Assembly (NCBI RefSeq): GCF_016495405.1
Contig: NZ_CP044522.1
Span: forward strand, 744,001 to 808,000
Reading direction: 5' to 3'
Source of the DNA: Cobetia sp. cqz5-12
GTDB lineage: Bacteria > Pseudomonadota > Gammaproteobacteria > Pseudomonadales > Halomonadaceae
Length of the DNA: 64,000 nucleotides
Each line of letters starts with the position of its first letter. Within the stretch, counting starts at the first letter, position 1. A model generated the notes under the pieces. That model was given only the letters and a program-made list of their open reading frames with translations, did not search any database and was not told the origin of the DNA. A program made the position numbers and the translations under genes. Shown here piece after piece: positions 25,065-33,649 of this stretch.

Positions 25065-26309
25065 ATGAGCGCGGTGGATGGCAAGGACGCTGGTACACCT
25101 GAGCAGCTTGCGGCGGCAAAGCCTGTCGCTGTGCGGGCGCCTGGCGGTACGCACGCCAGCGAGAACGTCAGTGAGCATGGCGGTGAGAGCCACGGCGCGA
25201 ATGCGGATCATCCCGCGCTGACGCGACGCGCGGCGTCCTCCATTCAGCTCAAGGGGCTGCACAAACGCTTCGGCAATGAGGTGGCGGCTCTGGACGGCGT
25301 GGATCTGAGCATCCAACCCGGCGAGTTCTTTACGCTGCTGGGCCCTTCGGGCTGTGGCAAGACGACACTGTTGCGGATTCTGGCCGGTCTCGAGGCGCTG
25401 GATGAAGGTCAGGTGGTGATCGGCGGACGGGACGTCACCGAGGTACCGCCGCATCAGCGTAGCGTCAACACTGTCTTCCAGTCCTATGCGCTGTTCCCGC
25501 ATCTCTCGGTGCGCGACAACCTGGCGTTCGGCCTGAAGATGCGTGGCGTCGCTGCCGGGGAGCGCGAGGCCAGGGTTGCCGAGATGGCGGAGTTCATCAA
25601 GCTGGGCAGCCTGATCGATCGTCGTGTCGACCAGCTCTCCGGTGGTCAGCGTCAGCGTATCGCGCTGGCGCGGGCGCTGGTCTGCGAGCCGGATGTGCTG
25701 CTGCTGGATGAGCCGCTGTCGGCACTGGATGCCGGCCTGCGCAGCCAGATCCAGATCGAGCTGCTGCGTCTGCAGAAGCGCCTCGGCATGACCTTCGTCT
25801 TCGTCACCCATGATCAGCAGGAAGCGATGGTGATGTCGGACCGCATTGCGGTGCTCGACAGCGGCAGCCTCCAGCAGGTGGGCTCGCCGCGTGAGATCTA
25901 CGAGCGTCCGGCCAATGCCTTCGTGGCGCGTTTCATGGGGCATGCCAATCTGTTCGACGTCACGGCTCGCGATGACAGCCGCAGTGATGCCATCCGACTG
26001 ACCACGCCGCTGGGCGTACTGACCGCACAGGCACCGGGCACTGGCAGTCTGCTGCTGCTGCGCCCCGAGACGCTGGACCTGCGCCGGCGTCCCGCCAGCG
26101 AGTTCGAGCGTCACGACGTACTGGAGAATCACTTGCCGGGCCGAGTGCAGGAGCGACTCTACCGCGGCAGCCACGCCGAATATCGCGTCGAGGTGGCGGG
26201 TGTCAGCGTGCAGGTGGTGGTCAACAACCGGGGGGGGCAGCTGCCGGACGTCGGTGACCAGGTCGATGTGGTGGTCGCCGCGCAAGATCTGATCACGCTG
26301 GGAGAATGA
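25065..26309 (+). CDS. potA: Polyamine ABC transporter ATP-binding protein (PotA/PotG type)
   Basis: The importer ATPase, 414 aa. Walker A GPSGCGKT at residues 93-100, Q-loop VFQSYALFPHLS, signature LSGGQRQRIALARAL, Walker B VLLLDEPLSALD, His-switch FVTHDQQEA, then a C-terminal TOBE regulatory domain. The ABC domain begins only at about residue 59, after a polar Gly/His/Ala-rich extension not typical of PotA. ATG 25065 has GGGAGG 4 nt upstream. Its stop overlaps the next gene's region, giving tight coupling with the permeases. Confidence 0.93.
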   Translation: MSAVDGKDAGTPEQLAAAKPVAVRAPGGTHASENVSEHGGESHGANADHPALTRRAASSIQLKGLHKRFGNEVAALDGVDLSIQPGEFFTLLGPSGCGKTTLLRILAGLEALDEGQVVIGGRDVTEVPPHQRSVNTVFQSYALFPHLSVRDNLAFGLKMRGVAAGEREARVAEMAEFIKLGSLIDRRVDQLSGGQRQRIALARALVCEPDVLLLDEPLSALDAGLRSQIQIELLRLQKRLGMTFVFVTHDQQEAMVMSDRIAVLDSGSLQQVGSPREIYERPANAFVARFMGHANLFDVTARDDSRSDAIRLTTPLGVLTAQAPGTGSLLLLRPETLDLRRRPASEFERHDVLENHLPGRVQERLYRGSHAEYRVEVAGVSVQVVVNNRGGQLPDVGDQVDVVVAAQDLITLGE

Positions 26310-26311
26310 CA

Positions 26312-27235
26312 ATGGCCTATCACGCAACCCTGGCCACTGCGCGTAGCCGCGCGGTGGTCGCCGAGTCACGCCACCTGTTGCTGACGGTCGCGCCCGGTGC
26401 ACTGTGGATCATCGTCTTTCTGGTGCTGCCCAGTCTCTATCTGATGAGCGTGGCCTTCATGACCAACGGCCCCTATGGACTGCCGGAAATGCCGTTGTCA
26501 TTGACCTCGTTCACGCAGCTGGCCGGGCAGGGCTTTCTCGGCTGGAGTCCGGGCAACCTGATGACGCTGGGGCGCTCGCTGTGGCAGACCGTGCTTTCCA
26601 CCCTGCTGGTGGTGCTGGTGGCCTACCCGATCGCCTATTACATCTCGCAGTCAGACCAGCGCTGGCGGCCGATCATGCTGCTCGCGGTAGTCGTGCCGTC
26701 CTGGACCAATCAGGTCATTCGCACCTTCGGCTGGATGAATCTGCTGGCACCGGGCACGCCACTGGCGGAGCTGGCGGAAGCCATGGGCATGATCGCGCCC
26801 AACATGGGGCTCTATCCGTCCAATTTCGCGGTCACCCTGGGGCTGGTCTACAACTTCCTGCCGTTCATGGTGCTGCCGCTGTACGCCGCCTTCGAGAAGT
26901 TGAACCTCTCGCTGGTGGAGGCGGCGCAGGACCTCTACGCCTCGCCGCTCAAGGCCTTCTGGCACGCCGTCTTTCCCCAGACGCTGCCGGGGCTGTTGGC
27001 GGGTGTCGTGCTGGTGGCGATTCCAGCCTTCGGCATGTACGTGATTCCGGAGCTGCTGGGCGGCGGCAAGGGCATGATGCTGGGCAACTTGGTCGCCAAT
27101 CAGTTCGCTGGCAGCGCCAATTGGCCACTGGGAGCGGCGGGAGCGATCCTGATGCTGATCGCGACCTTCATCGGCCTCTACGCCATGCGCCGCATCGGCA
27201 AGCGGCTGGGCGGCGGTGAAGAGGTGGTGATATGA
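26312..27235 (+). CDS. potB: Polyamine ABC transporter permease (PotB/PotH type)
   Basis: An inner-membrane permease, 307 aa, with six predicted transmembrane segments (the first at FLVLPSLYLMSVAF). The cytoplasmic EAA loop reads LVEAAQDLYASPLKAFWHAVFPQ, the contact with the ATPase. An ATG at 26306 overlaps the potA stop, but GGGAG sits 7 nt before the ATG at 26312, which is therefore chosen. Downstream it overlaps the partner permease by 4 bp (ATGA). Confidence 0.94.
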   Translation: MAYHATLATARSRAVVAESRHLLLTVAPGALWIIVFLVLPSLYLMSVAFMTNGPYGLPEMPLSLTSFTQLAGQGFLGWSPGNLMTLGRSLWQTVLSTLLVVLVAYPIAYYISQSDQRWRPIMLLAVVVPSWTNQVIRTFGWMNLLAPGTPLAELAEAMGMIAPNMGLYPSNFAVTLGLVYNFLPFMVLPLYAAFEKLNLSLVEAAQDLYASPLKAFWHAVFPQTLPGLLAGVVLVAIPAFGMYVIPELLGGGKGMMLGNLVANQFAGSANWPLGAAGAILMLIATFIGLYAMRRIGKRLGGGEEVVI

Positions 27236-28032
27236 AGCGCGGGCGCTTTCACAAGGGATTGCGGGGCTTCTGGTGGCTGACGCTCGGTTTTCTGTATCTG
27301 CCGCTGATCGTGGTGATGCTGTTCTCCTTCAATGCCTCCAACAGTGCTGCCAGCTTCACGGGCGTGTCGCTGCGCTGGTATCGGCGTCTGCTGGGCAATG
27401 ACGCGATTCTGTCGGCGCTGGGCAATTCGCTGCTGCTTGCAGTGGTGTCGTCATTGCTGGCGCTGATGATCGGCACGCTGATCGGGTATGGCATGTATCG
27501 CCACCGTCACCGCAAGCTGGGCTGGCTGATCGTGCTGATCTATCTGCCCATCGTGCTGCCGGATATCGTGTTCGGGATCTCGGAAATGACCTTCTTCGTC
27601 AAGATCAATGAGTTGACCGGCCTGCTGTCGCCGGGGCTGACCACCATGACCATCGCACACGTCACCTTCCAGGTGCCGTTCGTGGCGTTGATCGTCTACT
27701 CGCGCTTCGTCGGGCTGGACCCGACGCTGTTCGAGGCGGCCAAGGACCTCTACGCGACACCGCGGCAGCGCGTGCAGTTCTTCATGTTGCCGACACTCAA
27801 GCCAGCATTGATCTCGGGCTTCCTGCTGTCCTTCACGCTGTCGCTGGACGATTTCGTGATCAGTTTCTTTACCGCCGGACCGGAGAGCGCCACCTTGCCC
27901 ATCTACATCTGGAGCGCGATACGCAAGGGCGTGACACCGGAAATCAATGCCATCGCCACACTGATGATGGCGGCGGTCGCCCTGGCGGCGCTCATGAGTC
28001 TGGTACTGACGCGACGGCGCGCGGCGTCGTGA
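27232..28032 (+). CDS. potC: Polyamine ABC transporter permease (PotC/PotI type)
   Basis: The second inner-membrane permease, 266 aa, six predicted helices. It has the EAA loop LFEAAKDLYATPRQRVQFFMLPTLKP and the PotC-type segment SFTLSLDDFVISFF. It forms the channel heterodimer with the preceding permease, whose stop it overlaps by 4 bp. Confidence 0.95.
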   Translation: MKRGRFHKGLRGFWWLTLGFLYLPLIVVMLFSFNASNSAASFTGVSLRWYRRLLGNDAILSALGNSLLLAVVSSLLALMIGTLIGYGMYRHRHRKLGWLIVLIYLPIVLPDIVFGISEMTFFVKINELTGLLSPGLTTMTIAHVTFQVPFVALIVYSRFVGLDPTLFEAAKDLYATPRQRVQFFMLPTLKPALISGFLLSFTLSLDDFVISFFTAGPESATLPIYIWSAIRKGVTPEINAIATLMMAAVALAALMSLVLTRRRAAS

Positions 28033-28137
28033 GCATACGCAATATCCACAGGCGGTCTGACACTGCTGTCCTTGCCGGCGTCGGGTCGGCGCACCCATCA
28101 CCCATCATTTCTCAAGCACGTTGAGCGGAGCATCAAA

Positions 28138-29202
28138 ATGACAAACAACACGCTGCGTTTCGCTGTTGCCATCGGCAGTCTGCTGTTGGCAGGTGCCGTC
28201 CAGGCCGAAGACAAGAAGCTGTATCTCTTCAACTGGACCCAGTACATGGACCCGGACATCATCACCGCCTTCGAGGAGAAGTACGGGGTGGAGGTGGTCG
28301 AGAATTACTATAACTCGCTGCCGGAAATGCTGGCCAAGCTCAACGCGGGCGGCGTCTCCCAGTACGACATCATCGTGCCGTCAAATTACTATGTGCCACG
28401 TCTCATCGAGACTGGCCTGGTGCAGAAGATCGACAAGGCCAAGGTGCCGAATCTGGCCAATGTTGCCGAACAGTTCAGTGACCCGAGCTTCGATCCCGGA
28501 GCCGAATATACCGCTCCCTACCAGTGGGGCGTGACAGGGCTGGTCTACAACGCCAGTACCTTCAAGGATGCGCCCAAGAGCTGGTCGGTACTGTTCGATC
28601 CTGAGGTCAATGGTGCCTGGCCGTTCAGCTTGATGGGAGATGGTCAGGTCAGCATGGGCACCGCCTGTGCCTATCTGGGACACGGCTATGACTGTACGGA
28701 TCTCGACGACTGGCGCGAGGCGGCCAAGCTGCTGATCGAGACCAAGCATCGCGACAACTTCAGCGGCTTCTCCGATGGCACGCCGGCACTTCAGCAGCTG
28801 GCGCGCAAGGTCACGCACGGCGCGCTGTCCTACAACGGCGATTACCTCTTCTATCTGGATGAGAACCCGGAATCCTTCGCTGACATCAAGTTCGTCATCC
28901 CCGACGAAGGGGCCGAGAAGTGGGTCGATTCGATGATGATCCCGGCCAAGGCACCGCATCCTGAGCTGGCGAATGCCTTCATCAACTTCATTCTCGATGC
29001 CAAGGTCGGTGCACAGCTTTCCAACTACAACTATTACGCCAGCCCCAATGCCGCGGCGTCCCCGTATCTGGATGAGGTGCTGACCCAGCCACCGATCCAG
29101 CCCTCCGAAGAGGACATGAAGCGACTGCGCTTCTCGCCGAGTCTCTCCGGTCAGCAGTTGCAGGTCTTCCAGCAGCTGTGGTCGGAAGTGCAGTCCCGCT
29201 GA
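28138..29202 (+). CDS. potD: Polyamine-binding periplasmic protein (PotD/PotF type), copy 1
   Basis: A substrate-binding protein, 354 aa, with a signal peptide cut after AVQA (residue 23). FNWTQYMDPDIITAFEE opens the mature domain as in PotD/PotF; YDIIVPSNYYVPRLI and GVTGLVYN follow. GCGGAG precedes ATG 28138. It lies 105 bp after the permease gene. The next gene is a near-copy: by hand count about 50 of 354 residues differ, with no gaps. Specificity (putrescine, spermidine or a conjugate) is not deducible. Confidence 0.93.
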   Translation: MTNNTLRFAVAIGSLLLAGAVQAEDKKLYLFNWTQYMDPDIITAFEEKYGVEVVENYYNSLPEMLAKLNAGGVSQYDIIVPSNYYVPRLIETGLVQKIDKAKVPNLANVAEQFSDPSFDPGAEYTAPYQWGVTGLVYNASTFKDAPKSWSVLFDPEVNGAWPFSLMGDGQVSMGTACAYLGHGYDCTDLDDWREAAKLLIETKHRDNFSGFSDGTPALQQLARKVTHGALSYNGDYLFYLDENPESFADIKFVIPDEGAEKWVDSMMIPAKAPHPELANAFINFILDAKVGAQLSNYNYYASPNAAASPYLDEVLTQPPIQPSEEDMKRLRFSPSLSGQQLQVFQQLWSEVQSR

Positions 29203-29211
29203 GGTGACGCG

Positions 29212-29241
29212 TCACGCCTGTCAGTGGCATGACAGGCGTGA
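29212..29241 (+). other. Perfect hairpin between the two binding-protein genes
   Basis: TCACGCCTGTCA (29212-29223) pairs with TGACAGGCGTGA (29230-29241) across a 6-nt loop, starting 10 bp after the copy 1 stop. No T tract follows. Such hairpins after binding-protein genes stabilise upstream mRNA in other ABC operons. Confidence 0.75.
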
Positions 29242-29334
29242 TCTCGAGATCCGTGCGAAGCGCTGCAGAGGGCTTGCCGGACCGGGTACCTGACGTGATT
29301 TCGCCAGATGTGCATCCACGCATGGAGCATCGTG

Positions 29335-30399
29335 ATGACAGACAACACACTGCGCTTCGCCGTGGTCATCAGTGGTCTGCTGATGGCTGGCGTCGTCCAG
29401 GCCGAAGACAGGAAGCTGTATCTCTTCAACTGGACCCAGTACATGGACCCGGACATCATCACCGCCTTCGAGGAGAAGTTCGGCGTTGAGGTGGTCGAGA
29501 ACTACTACAACTCGCAGCCGGAAATGGTCGCCAAGCTGAACGCCGGGGGCGTCTCCCAGTACGACATCATCGTGCCCTCCAGTTACTACGTACCGCGGCT
29601 GATCGAGATGGGGCTGGTGCAGAAGATCGACAAGGACAAGGTGCCGAATCTGGCCAATCTCGCCGAGCAGTTCCGTGATCCGGTGCTGGGCGAAGGACTG
29701 GATTATGCCGCGCCCTATCAATGGGGTGTCACGGGGCTGGTCTACAACGCCAGTACCTTCAAGGAGGCCCCGAAGAGTTGGTCCATATTGTTTGATTCTG
29801 CCGTCAATGATGCTTACCCCTTCGGCATGATGACCGGCGGACAAGTCAGCATGGGCATCGCCTGTGCCTATCTTGGCCACGGCTATGACTGTACCGATCT
29901 CGATGACTGGCGCGAGGCGGCCAGGCTGCTGATCGAGACCAAGCATCGTGGCAACTTCAGTGGCTTCTCCGATGGCACTCCCGCATTGCAGCAGCTGGCG
30001 CGCAAGGTCACGCATGCCGGGCTCTCCTTCAATGGCGATTATCTGTTCTATCGTGAGGAAAACCCGGAGTCCTTCGCTGACATCAAGTTCGTCATCCCCG
30101 AGGAGGGCACCGAGAAGTGGGTGGATTCGATGATGATTCCGGCCAGGGCGCCACACCCGGAGCTGGCGAATGCCTTCATCAATTTCATTCTCGATGCCAG
30201 GGTCGGCGCACAGCTCTCCAACTACAACTACTACGCCAGCCCCAATGCCGCCGCGGTACCGTATCTGGATGAGGTACTGACTCGTCCACCGATTCAGCCC
30301 TCCGAAGAGGACATGGCGCGACTGCGTTTCTCTCCGAGTCTCTCCGGCGAGCAGCTGCAGATCTTCCAGCAGTTGTGGTCCGAGGTGCAGGCACGCTGA
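29335..30399 (+). CDS. potD: Polyamine-binding periplasmic protein (PotD/PotF type), copy 2
   Basis: A tandem paralogue of the preceding gene with the same length (354 aa), the same signal peptide layout (VVQA/ED) and about 86% identity by hand count. Differences are concentrated at about residues 114-125 and 155-169; most of the rest is unchanged or conservative. GGAG precedes ATG 29335. It is followed at 73 bp by a glutamine synthetase-like gene without an intervening terminator. Two receptors probably share one PotABC channel. Confidence 0.93.
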   Translation: MTDNTLRFAVVISGLLMAGVVQAEDRKLYLFNWTQYMDPDIITAFEEKFGVEVVENYYNSQPEMVAKLNAGGVSQYDIIVPSSYYVPRLIEMGLVQKIDKDKVPNLANLAEQFRDPVLGEGLDYAAPYQWGVTGLVYNASTFKEAPKSWSILFDSAVNDAYPFGMMTGGQVSMGIACAYLGHGYDCTDLDDWREAARLLIETKHRGNFSGFSDGTPALQQLARKVTHAGLSFNGDYLFYREENPESFADIKFVIPEEGTEKWVDSMMIPARAPHPELANAFINFILDARVGAQLSNYNYYASPNAAAVPYLDEVLTRPPIQPSEEDMARLRFSPSLSGEQLQIFQQLWSEVQAR

Positions 30400-30472
30400 G
30401 CGCTGGCATTAGGGTCTATCGAAGCAGGCTGTCGAGTGCATGGCCTGCCCTGTAGCGTTCAAGGAAGGTGTC

Positions 30473-31855
30473 ATGAAGTACGAATCCACTGGTCGCGAAG
30501 GCGACGAAGCCGTGCTGCAGGAATGGTTTACGGCACATGGCATCACCGAGGTGGAATGTCTGGTCACCGACCTGACCGGCATTCTCAAGGGCAAGATCAT
30601 GCCGGCGCGCAAGTACCTCAATGGCGGTCGGCCGCGTCTGCCGGACTCCATCTTCATCCAGACCGTCACCGGCGGGTATCCGGATGATGAAGACAGTCGC
30701 TTCTGGAATCCGGCCGAGCAGGACATGCAGCTGATCCCGGATACCAGTGCCGTCTATCTGGTGCCCTGGGCGGAAGACCCCACCGCGCAGATCATCCATG
30801 ACTGCTATTACCTCAATGGCGATCCGGTGGAGCTGTCGCCGCGCTATGTGCTCAAGCGAGTGCTGGCGCTGTATGCCGCACGTGGCTGGAAGCCGGTGGT
30901 GGCTCCTGAAGCCGAGTTCTATCTGGTCAAGACCAACAAGGATTCCGACTACCCGCTGGAGCCGCCCATCGGGCGCAGCGGTCGTCAGGAGAGCAGTCGT
31001 CAGTCCTATTCCATCGATGCGGTCAATGAATTCGATCCGCTCTTCGAGGAGATGTATGACTACTGCGAGGCCATGGGGCTGGATCTCGACACCCTGATCC
31101 ATGAAGAGGGGGCCGGGCAGATGGAGGTCAATTTCGAGCATGGCGACCCGCTGGCGCTGGCCGACCAGGTCGTGATGTTCAAGCGTACGCTGCGCGAGAC
31201 GGCATTGCGCCATGGCATGTACGGCACCTTCATGGCCAAGCCGATGGCCTATCAGCCGGGCAGCTCGATGCATATCCATCAGAGCCTGGTGGATGTCGCG
31301 ACCGGCAGGAACCTGTTCGCGGATGATGAGGGGCGTGCCAGCCCCCTGTTTCGCCACTTCATCGGCGGCTTGCAGACCTACATGCCGTCCGCGATGCCGT
31401 TCTTCGCGCCCAACGTCAATTCCTATCGCCGCCTGATGCGCAGCGAGACCAGTGGCTCCGCGCCGATCAACGTCGAGTGGGGCTTTGACAACCGCACCGT
31501 CGGATTGCGAGTGCCGGTGTCAGATGCCGAGGGGACGCGAGTCGAGAACCGCCTGGCCGGTGCTGATGCCAATCCCTACCTGGTGATGGCTGCCTCGCTG
31601 GCCTGCGGCTATCTGGGCATGATGGCGCAGATCGAACCGCGTCCGCCGGCCGTGGGGTCTGCCTGGGAGGGCGGCAACAGCCTGCCGGACGATATCGGGC
31701 CTGCCCTGAATGCGCTGCACTCCTGCAAGCCATTGGCGGACATTCTCGGCGAGCGCTTCGTGAAGAGCTACCTGGCCGTCAAGCGTGCCGAGCATCGCGA
31801 GTACTTCCAGGTCATCAGCTCCTGGGAGCGCGAACACCTGCTGTTGCGTGTCTGA
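30473..31855 (+). CDS. Gamma-glutamylpolyamine synthetase, SpuB-like glutamine synthetase family
   Basis: An ATP-dependent ligase of the GS family, 460 aa, expected to couple glutamate to a polyamine amine. The catalytic core shows APEAEFYL, EEGAGQMEVNFEHGDPL, FMAKP, GSSMHIHQSL and NRTVGLRVP. The N-terminus (VECLVTDLTGILKGKIMP) is closest to the P. aeruginosa SpuB subfamily as I remember it, distinct from the PuuA-type paralogue at 33650-35026. AAGGAAGG precedes ATG 30473. It probably ends the importer operon at the hairpin 31908-31943. Confidence 0.9.
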   Translation: MKYESTGREGDEAVLQEWFTAHGITEVECLVTDLTGILKGKIMPARKYLNGGRPRLPDSIFIQTVTGGYPDDEDSRFWNPAEQDMQLIPDTSAVYLVPWAEDPTAQIIHDCYYLNGDPVELSPRYVLKRVLALYAARGWKPVVAPEAEFYLVKTNKDSDYPLEPPIGRSGRQESSRQSYSIDAVNEFDPLFEEMYDYCEAMGLDLDTLIHEEGAGQMEVNFEHGDPLALADQVVMFKRTLRETALRHGMYGTFMAKPMAYQPGSSMHIHQSLVDVATGRNLFADDEGRASPLFRHFIGGLQTYMPSAMPFFAPNVNSYRRLMRSETSGSAPINVEWGFDNRTVGLRVPVSDAEGTRVENRLAGADANPYLVMAASLACGYLGMMAQIEPRPPAVGSAWEGGNSLPDDIGPALNALHSCKPLADILGERFVKSYLAVKRAEHREYFQVISSWEREHLLLRV

Positions 31856-31907
31856 CGCGATGTCACTGGTAGCGGCAATCTGACCCTTCAGAGGGACGAG
31901 GCGTGAT

Positions 31908-31943
31908 GCCGAGAGGCCGTGACCCCTGTCACGGCCTCTCGGC
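31908..31943 (+). terminator. Long perfect hairpin ending the importer/SpuB-like operon
   Basis: 16-bp perfect arms (31908-31923 and 31928-31943) with a CCCT loop. Only GTT follows, so the U tract is poor, but the stem strength and position after the stop support a terminator or mRNA 3' end. Confidence 0.7.
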
Positions 31944-32086
31944 GTTCCGGGGGTTGCAGTGGGCTGCAATCTGCCCTGGAGTGGTTGTTTTTTGGCGATT
32001 ATTGCATGTCAATAGTGGTGTTTTTCCGGCTTTTATCCGTGATATCGTGCATTGATGTTGATTAAAATAACCACAAGGAAAGGGTC

Positions 32087-33379
32087 ATGAGTGCCACTTC
32101 GCCTCTGGAGCATGCTGCCTCCTGGTATGCAGCCTCCGCCAATGCCGTGCCCGAACGTCCTCCGCTTGCGGGGGATGTCAGCTGTGATGTCTGCGTCGTC
32201 GGTGCCGGCTTCACCGGCATCTCGGCAGCGCTGCATCTGGCCGAGCAGGGCCTCAAGGTGATGGTGCTGGAAGCCGCCCGTGTGGGATACGGCGCCTCCG
32301 GTCGCAATGGCGGGCAGATCGTCAACAGCTACAGTCGCGACATGGATGTGATCGAGGCGCGTTTTGGTGCCCAGACGGCACGCGCGTTGGGCGACATGGC
32401 CTTCGAGGGCAACCGCATCATTCGAGAGCGTATCGCCGGTCATGGCATCGATTGTGATCTGCGGGACGGCAATCTGTTCGCGGCCTGCAATGCCCGTCAG
32501 CTCAAGGGGCTCAAGGAGCACAAGGCGCTGTGGGAGCGCTATGGCAACACCAGCCTAGAGTTGCTCGAGGGGGATGCCTACAAGCGCGAAGTGAGTGCCG
32601 AAGGCTATACGGGTGCGCTGGTCGATCACTCCGGTGGCCATATCCATCCGCTCAATCTGGTGTTGGGCGAAGCCGCAGCCTTCGAATCACTGGGCGGTGT
32701 GATCTTCGAGCACAGCCCGCTGGTGAGTCTCGAGCATGGCAGCCCCGTCGTGCTCAAGACGGCTGGCGGCACCCTGCGGGCCGACCGTGTGGTGATGGCG
32801 GGCAACGCCTACCTCAATGGCGTGCTGCCGGAGCTCGAGAGCAAGTCGATGCCCTGCGGCACCCAGATCATCACTACCGAGCCGCTGGCGGATGACGTGG
32901 CGCGAGGTCTGCTGCCCAACGACATGGCGGTGGAAGACTGCAATTACCTGCTCGATTACTACCGCCTGACGCGTGACAACCGACTCATCTTCGGGGGTGG
33001 CGTCAATTATGGCGGAGAAGACCCCCGCAACATCGAAGCCCTGATTCGTCCCAAGATGCTCAAGGTCTTCCCGCAACTGGCCAGCGTCAGGATCGACTAC
33101 GCCTGGAGCGGCACCTTCCTGATGACGCTCAACCGTCTGCCGCAGTTCGGCGTGCTCAATGACAATGTCTATTACGCCCAGGGCTATTCCGGCCACGGCG
33201 TGACCTGCAGCCATCTGGCAGGCCGCTTGATCAGTGAGGTGATGACCGGCCGTGATGGGCGCTTCGATGCCTTCGCCGGCCTGCCGCACCTGCCATTCCC
33301 CGGGGGGCGCATGCTGCGGGTGCCGCTGTCTGCCGTGGGTGCCTGGTACTACCAGACCCGCGACAAGCTCGGTATCTGA
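32087..33379 (+). CDS. puuB: Gamma-glutamylputrescine oxidoreductase PuuB
   Basis: A flavoprotein oxidising gamma-glutamylputrescine to gamma-glutamyl-aminobutyraldehyde, releasing ammonia and H2O2. 430 aa (E. coli 426), co-linear with E. coli PuuB: SWYAASAN at the start, CDVCVVGAGFTGISAALHL, GASGRNGGQIVNSYSRD, DHSGGHIHPLN, MPCGTQIITTE and QGYSGHGVTCSHLAGRL. AAGGAAAGG lies just upstream. It is preceded by an AT-rich promoter region with a TAAAAT -10 candidate at 32063-32068 and followed by a terminator, so it is probably monocistronic. Confidence 0.95.
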   Translation: MSATSPLEHAASWYAASANAVPERPPLAGDVSCDVCVVGAGFTGISAALHLAEQGLKVMVLEAARVGYGASGRNGGQIVNSYSRDMDVIEARFGAQTARALGDMAFEGNRIIRERIAGHGIDCDLRDGNLFAACNARQLKGLKEHKALWERYGNTSLELLEGDAYKREVSAEGYTGALVDHSGGHIHPLNLVLGEAAAFESLGGVIFEHSPLVSLEHGSPVVLKTAGGTLRADRVVMAGNAYLNGVLPELESKSMPCGTQIITTEPLADDVARGLLPNDMAVEDCNYLLDYYRLTRDNRLIFGGGVNYGGEDPRNIEALIRPKMLKVFPQLASVRIDYAWSGTFLMTLNRLPQFGVLNDNVYYAQGYSGHGVTCSHLAGRLISEVMTGRDGRFDAFAGLPHLPFPGGRMLRVPLSAVGAWYYQTRDKLGI

Positions 33380-33403
33380 TCAGTCTGTTCTCCAGAACGC
33401 CCG

Positions 33404-33434
33404 AAGCCGCCTTCCTTGTGGGACGGCGGCTTTT
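33404..33434 (+). terminator. Intrinsic terminator of puuB
   Basis: AAGCCGCC (33404-33411) pairs with GGCGGCTT (33425-33432), followed by T residues. A second hairpin with 9-bp arms (33477-33485/33495-33503) lies between it and the convergent puuA end. Confidence 0.8.
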
Positions 33435-33649
33435 ACATGAGGCAGAGCCGTGACGCTGGCCCGGTACGCAACGCACTGCGCCCCGACCAGAAGGCGGGGC
33501 GCAGGCGGGTGTCGCTGGGCAGGGGCGATCTGATTTCTGTCCGCACCTTACCGAGGTGGCCGTGCAGGCGCTGATCAAGAATGGCGCGGACAGCGACGGT
33601 TTTCATGATTGTCATGTCCTGAGCCCTGGTCTCGTGGCAATGGAGATGA

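Noticed and set aside
24948..26402. Long antisense open frame opposite the polyamine ATPase gene
   Set aside because: It mirrors the codon periodicity of a clear ABC ATPase, has His/Arg/Gln-rich composition and no domain. The same holds for antisense frames at 10503-11783, 18294-19646, 33881-35041, 35978-37468, 49879-51129 and 53184-54587.
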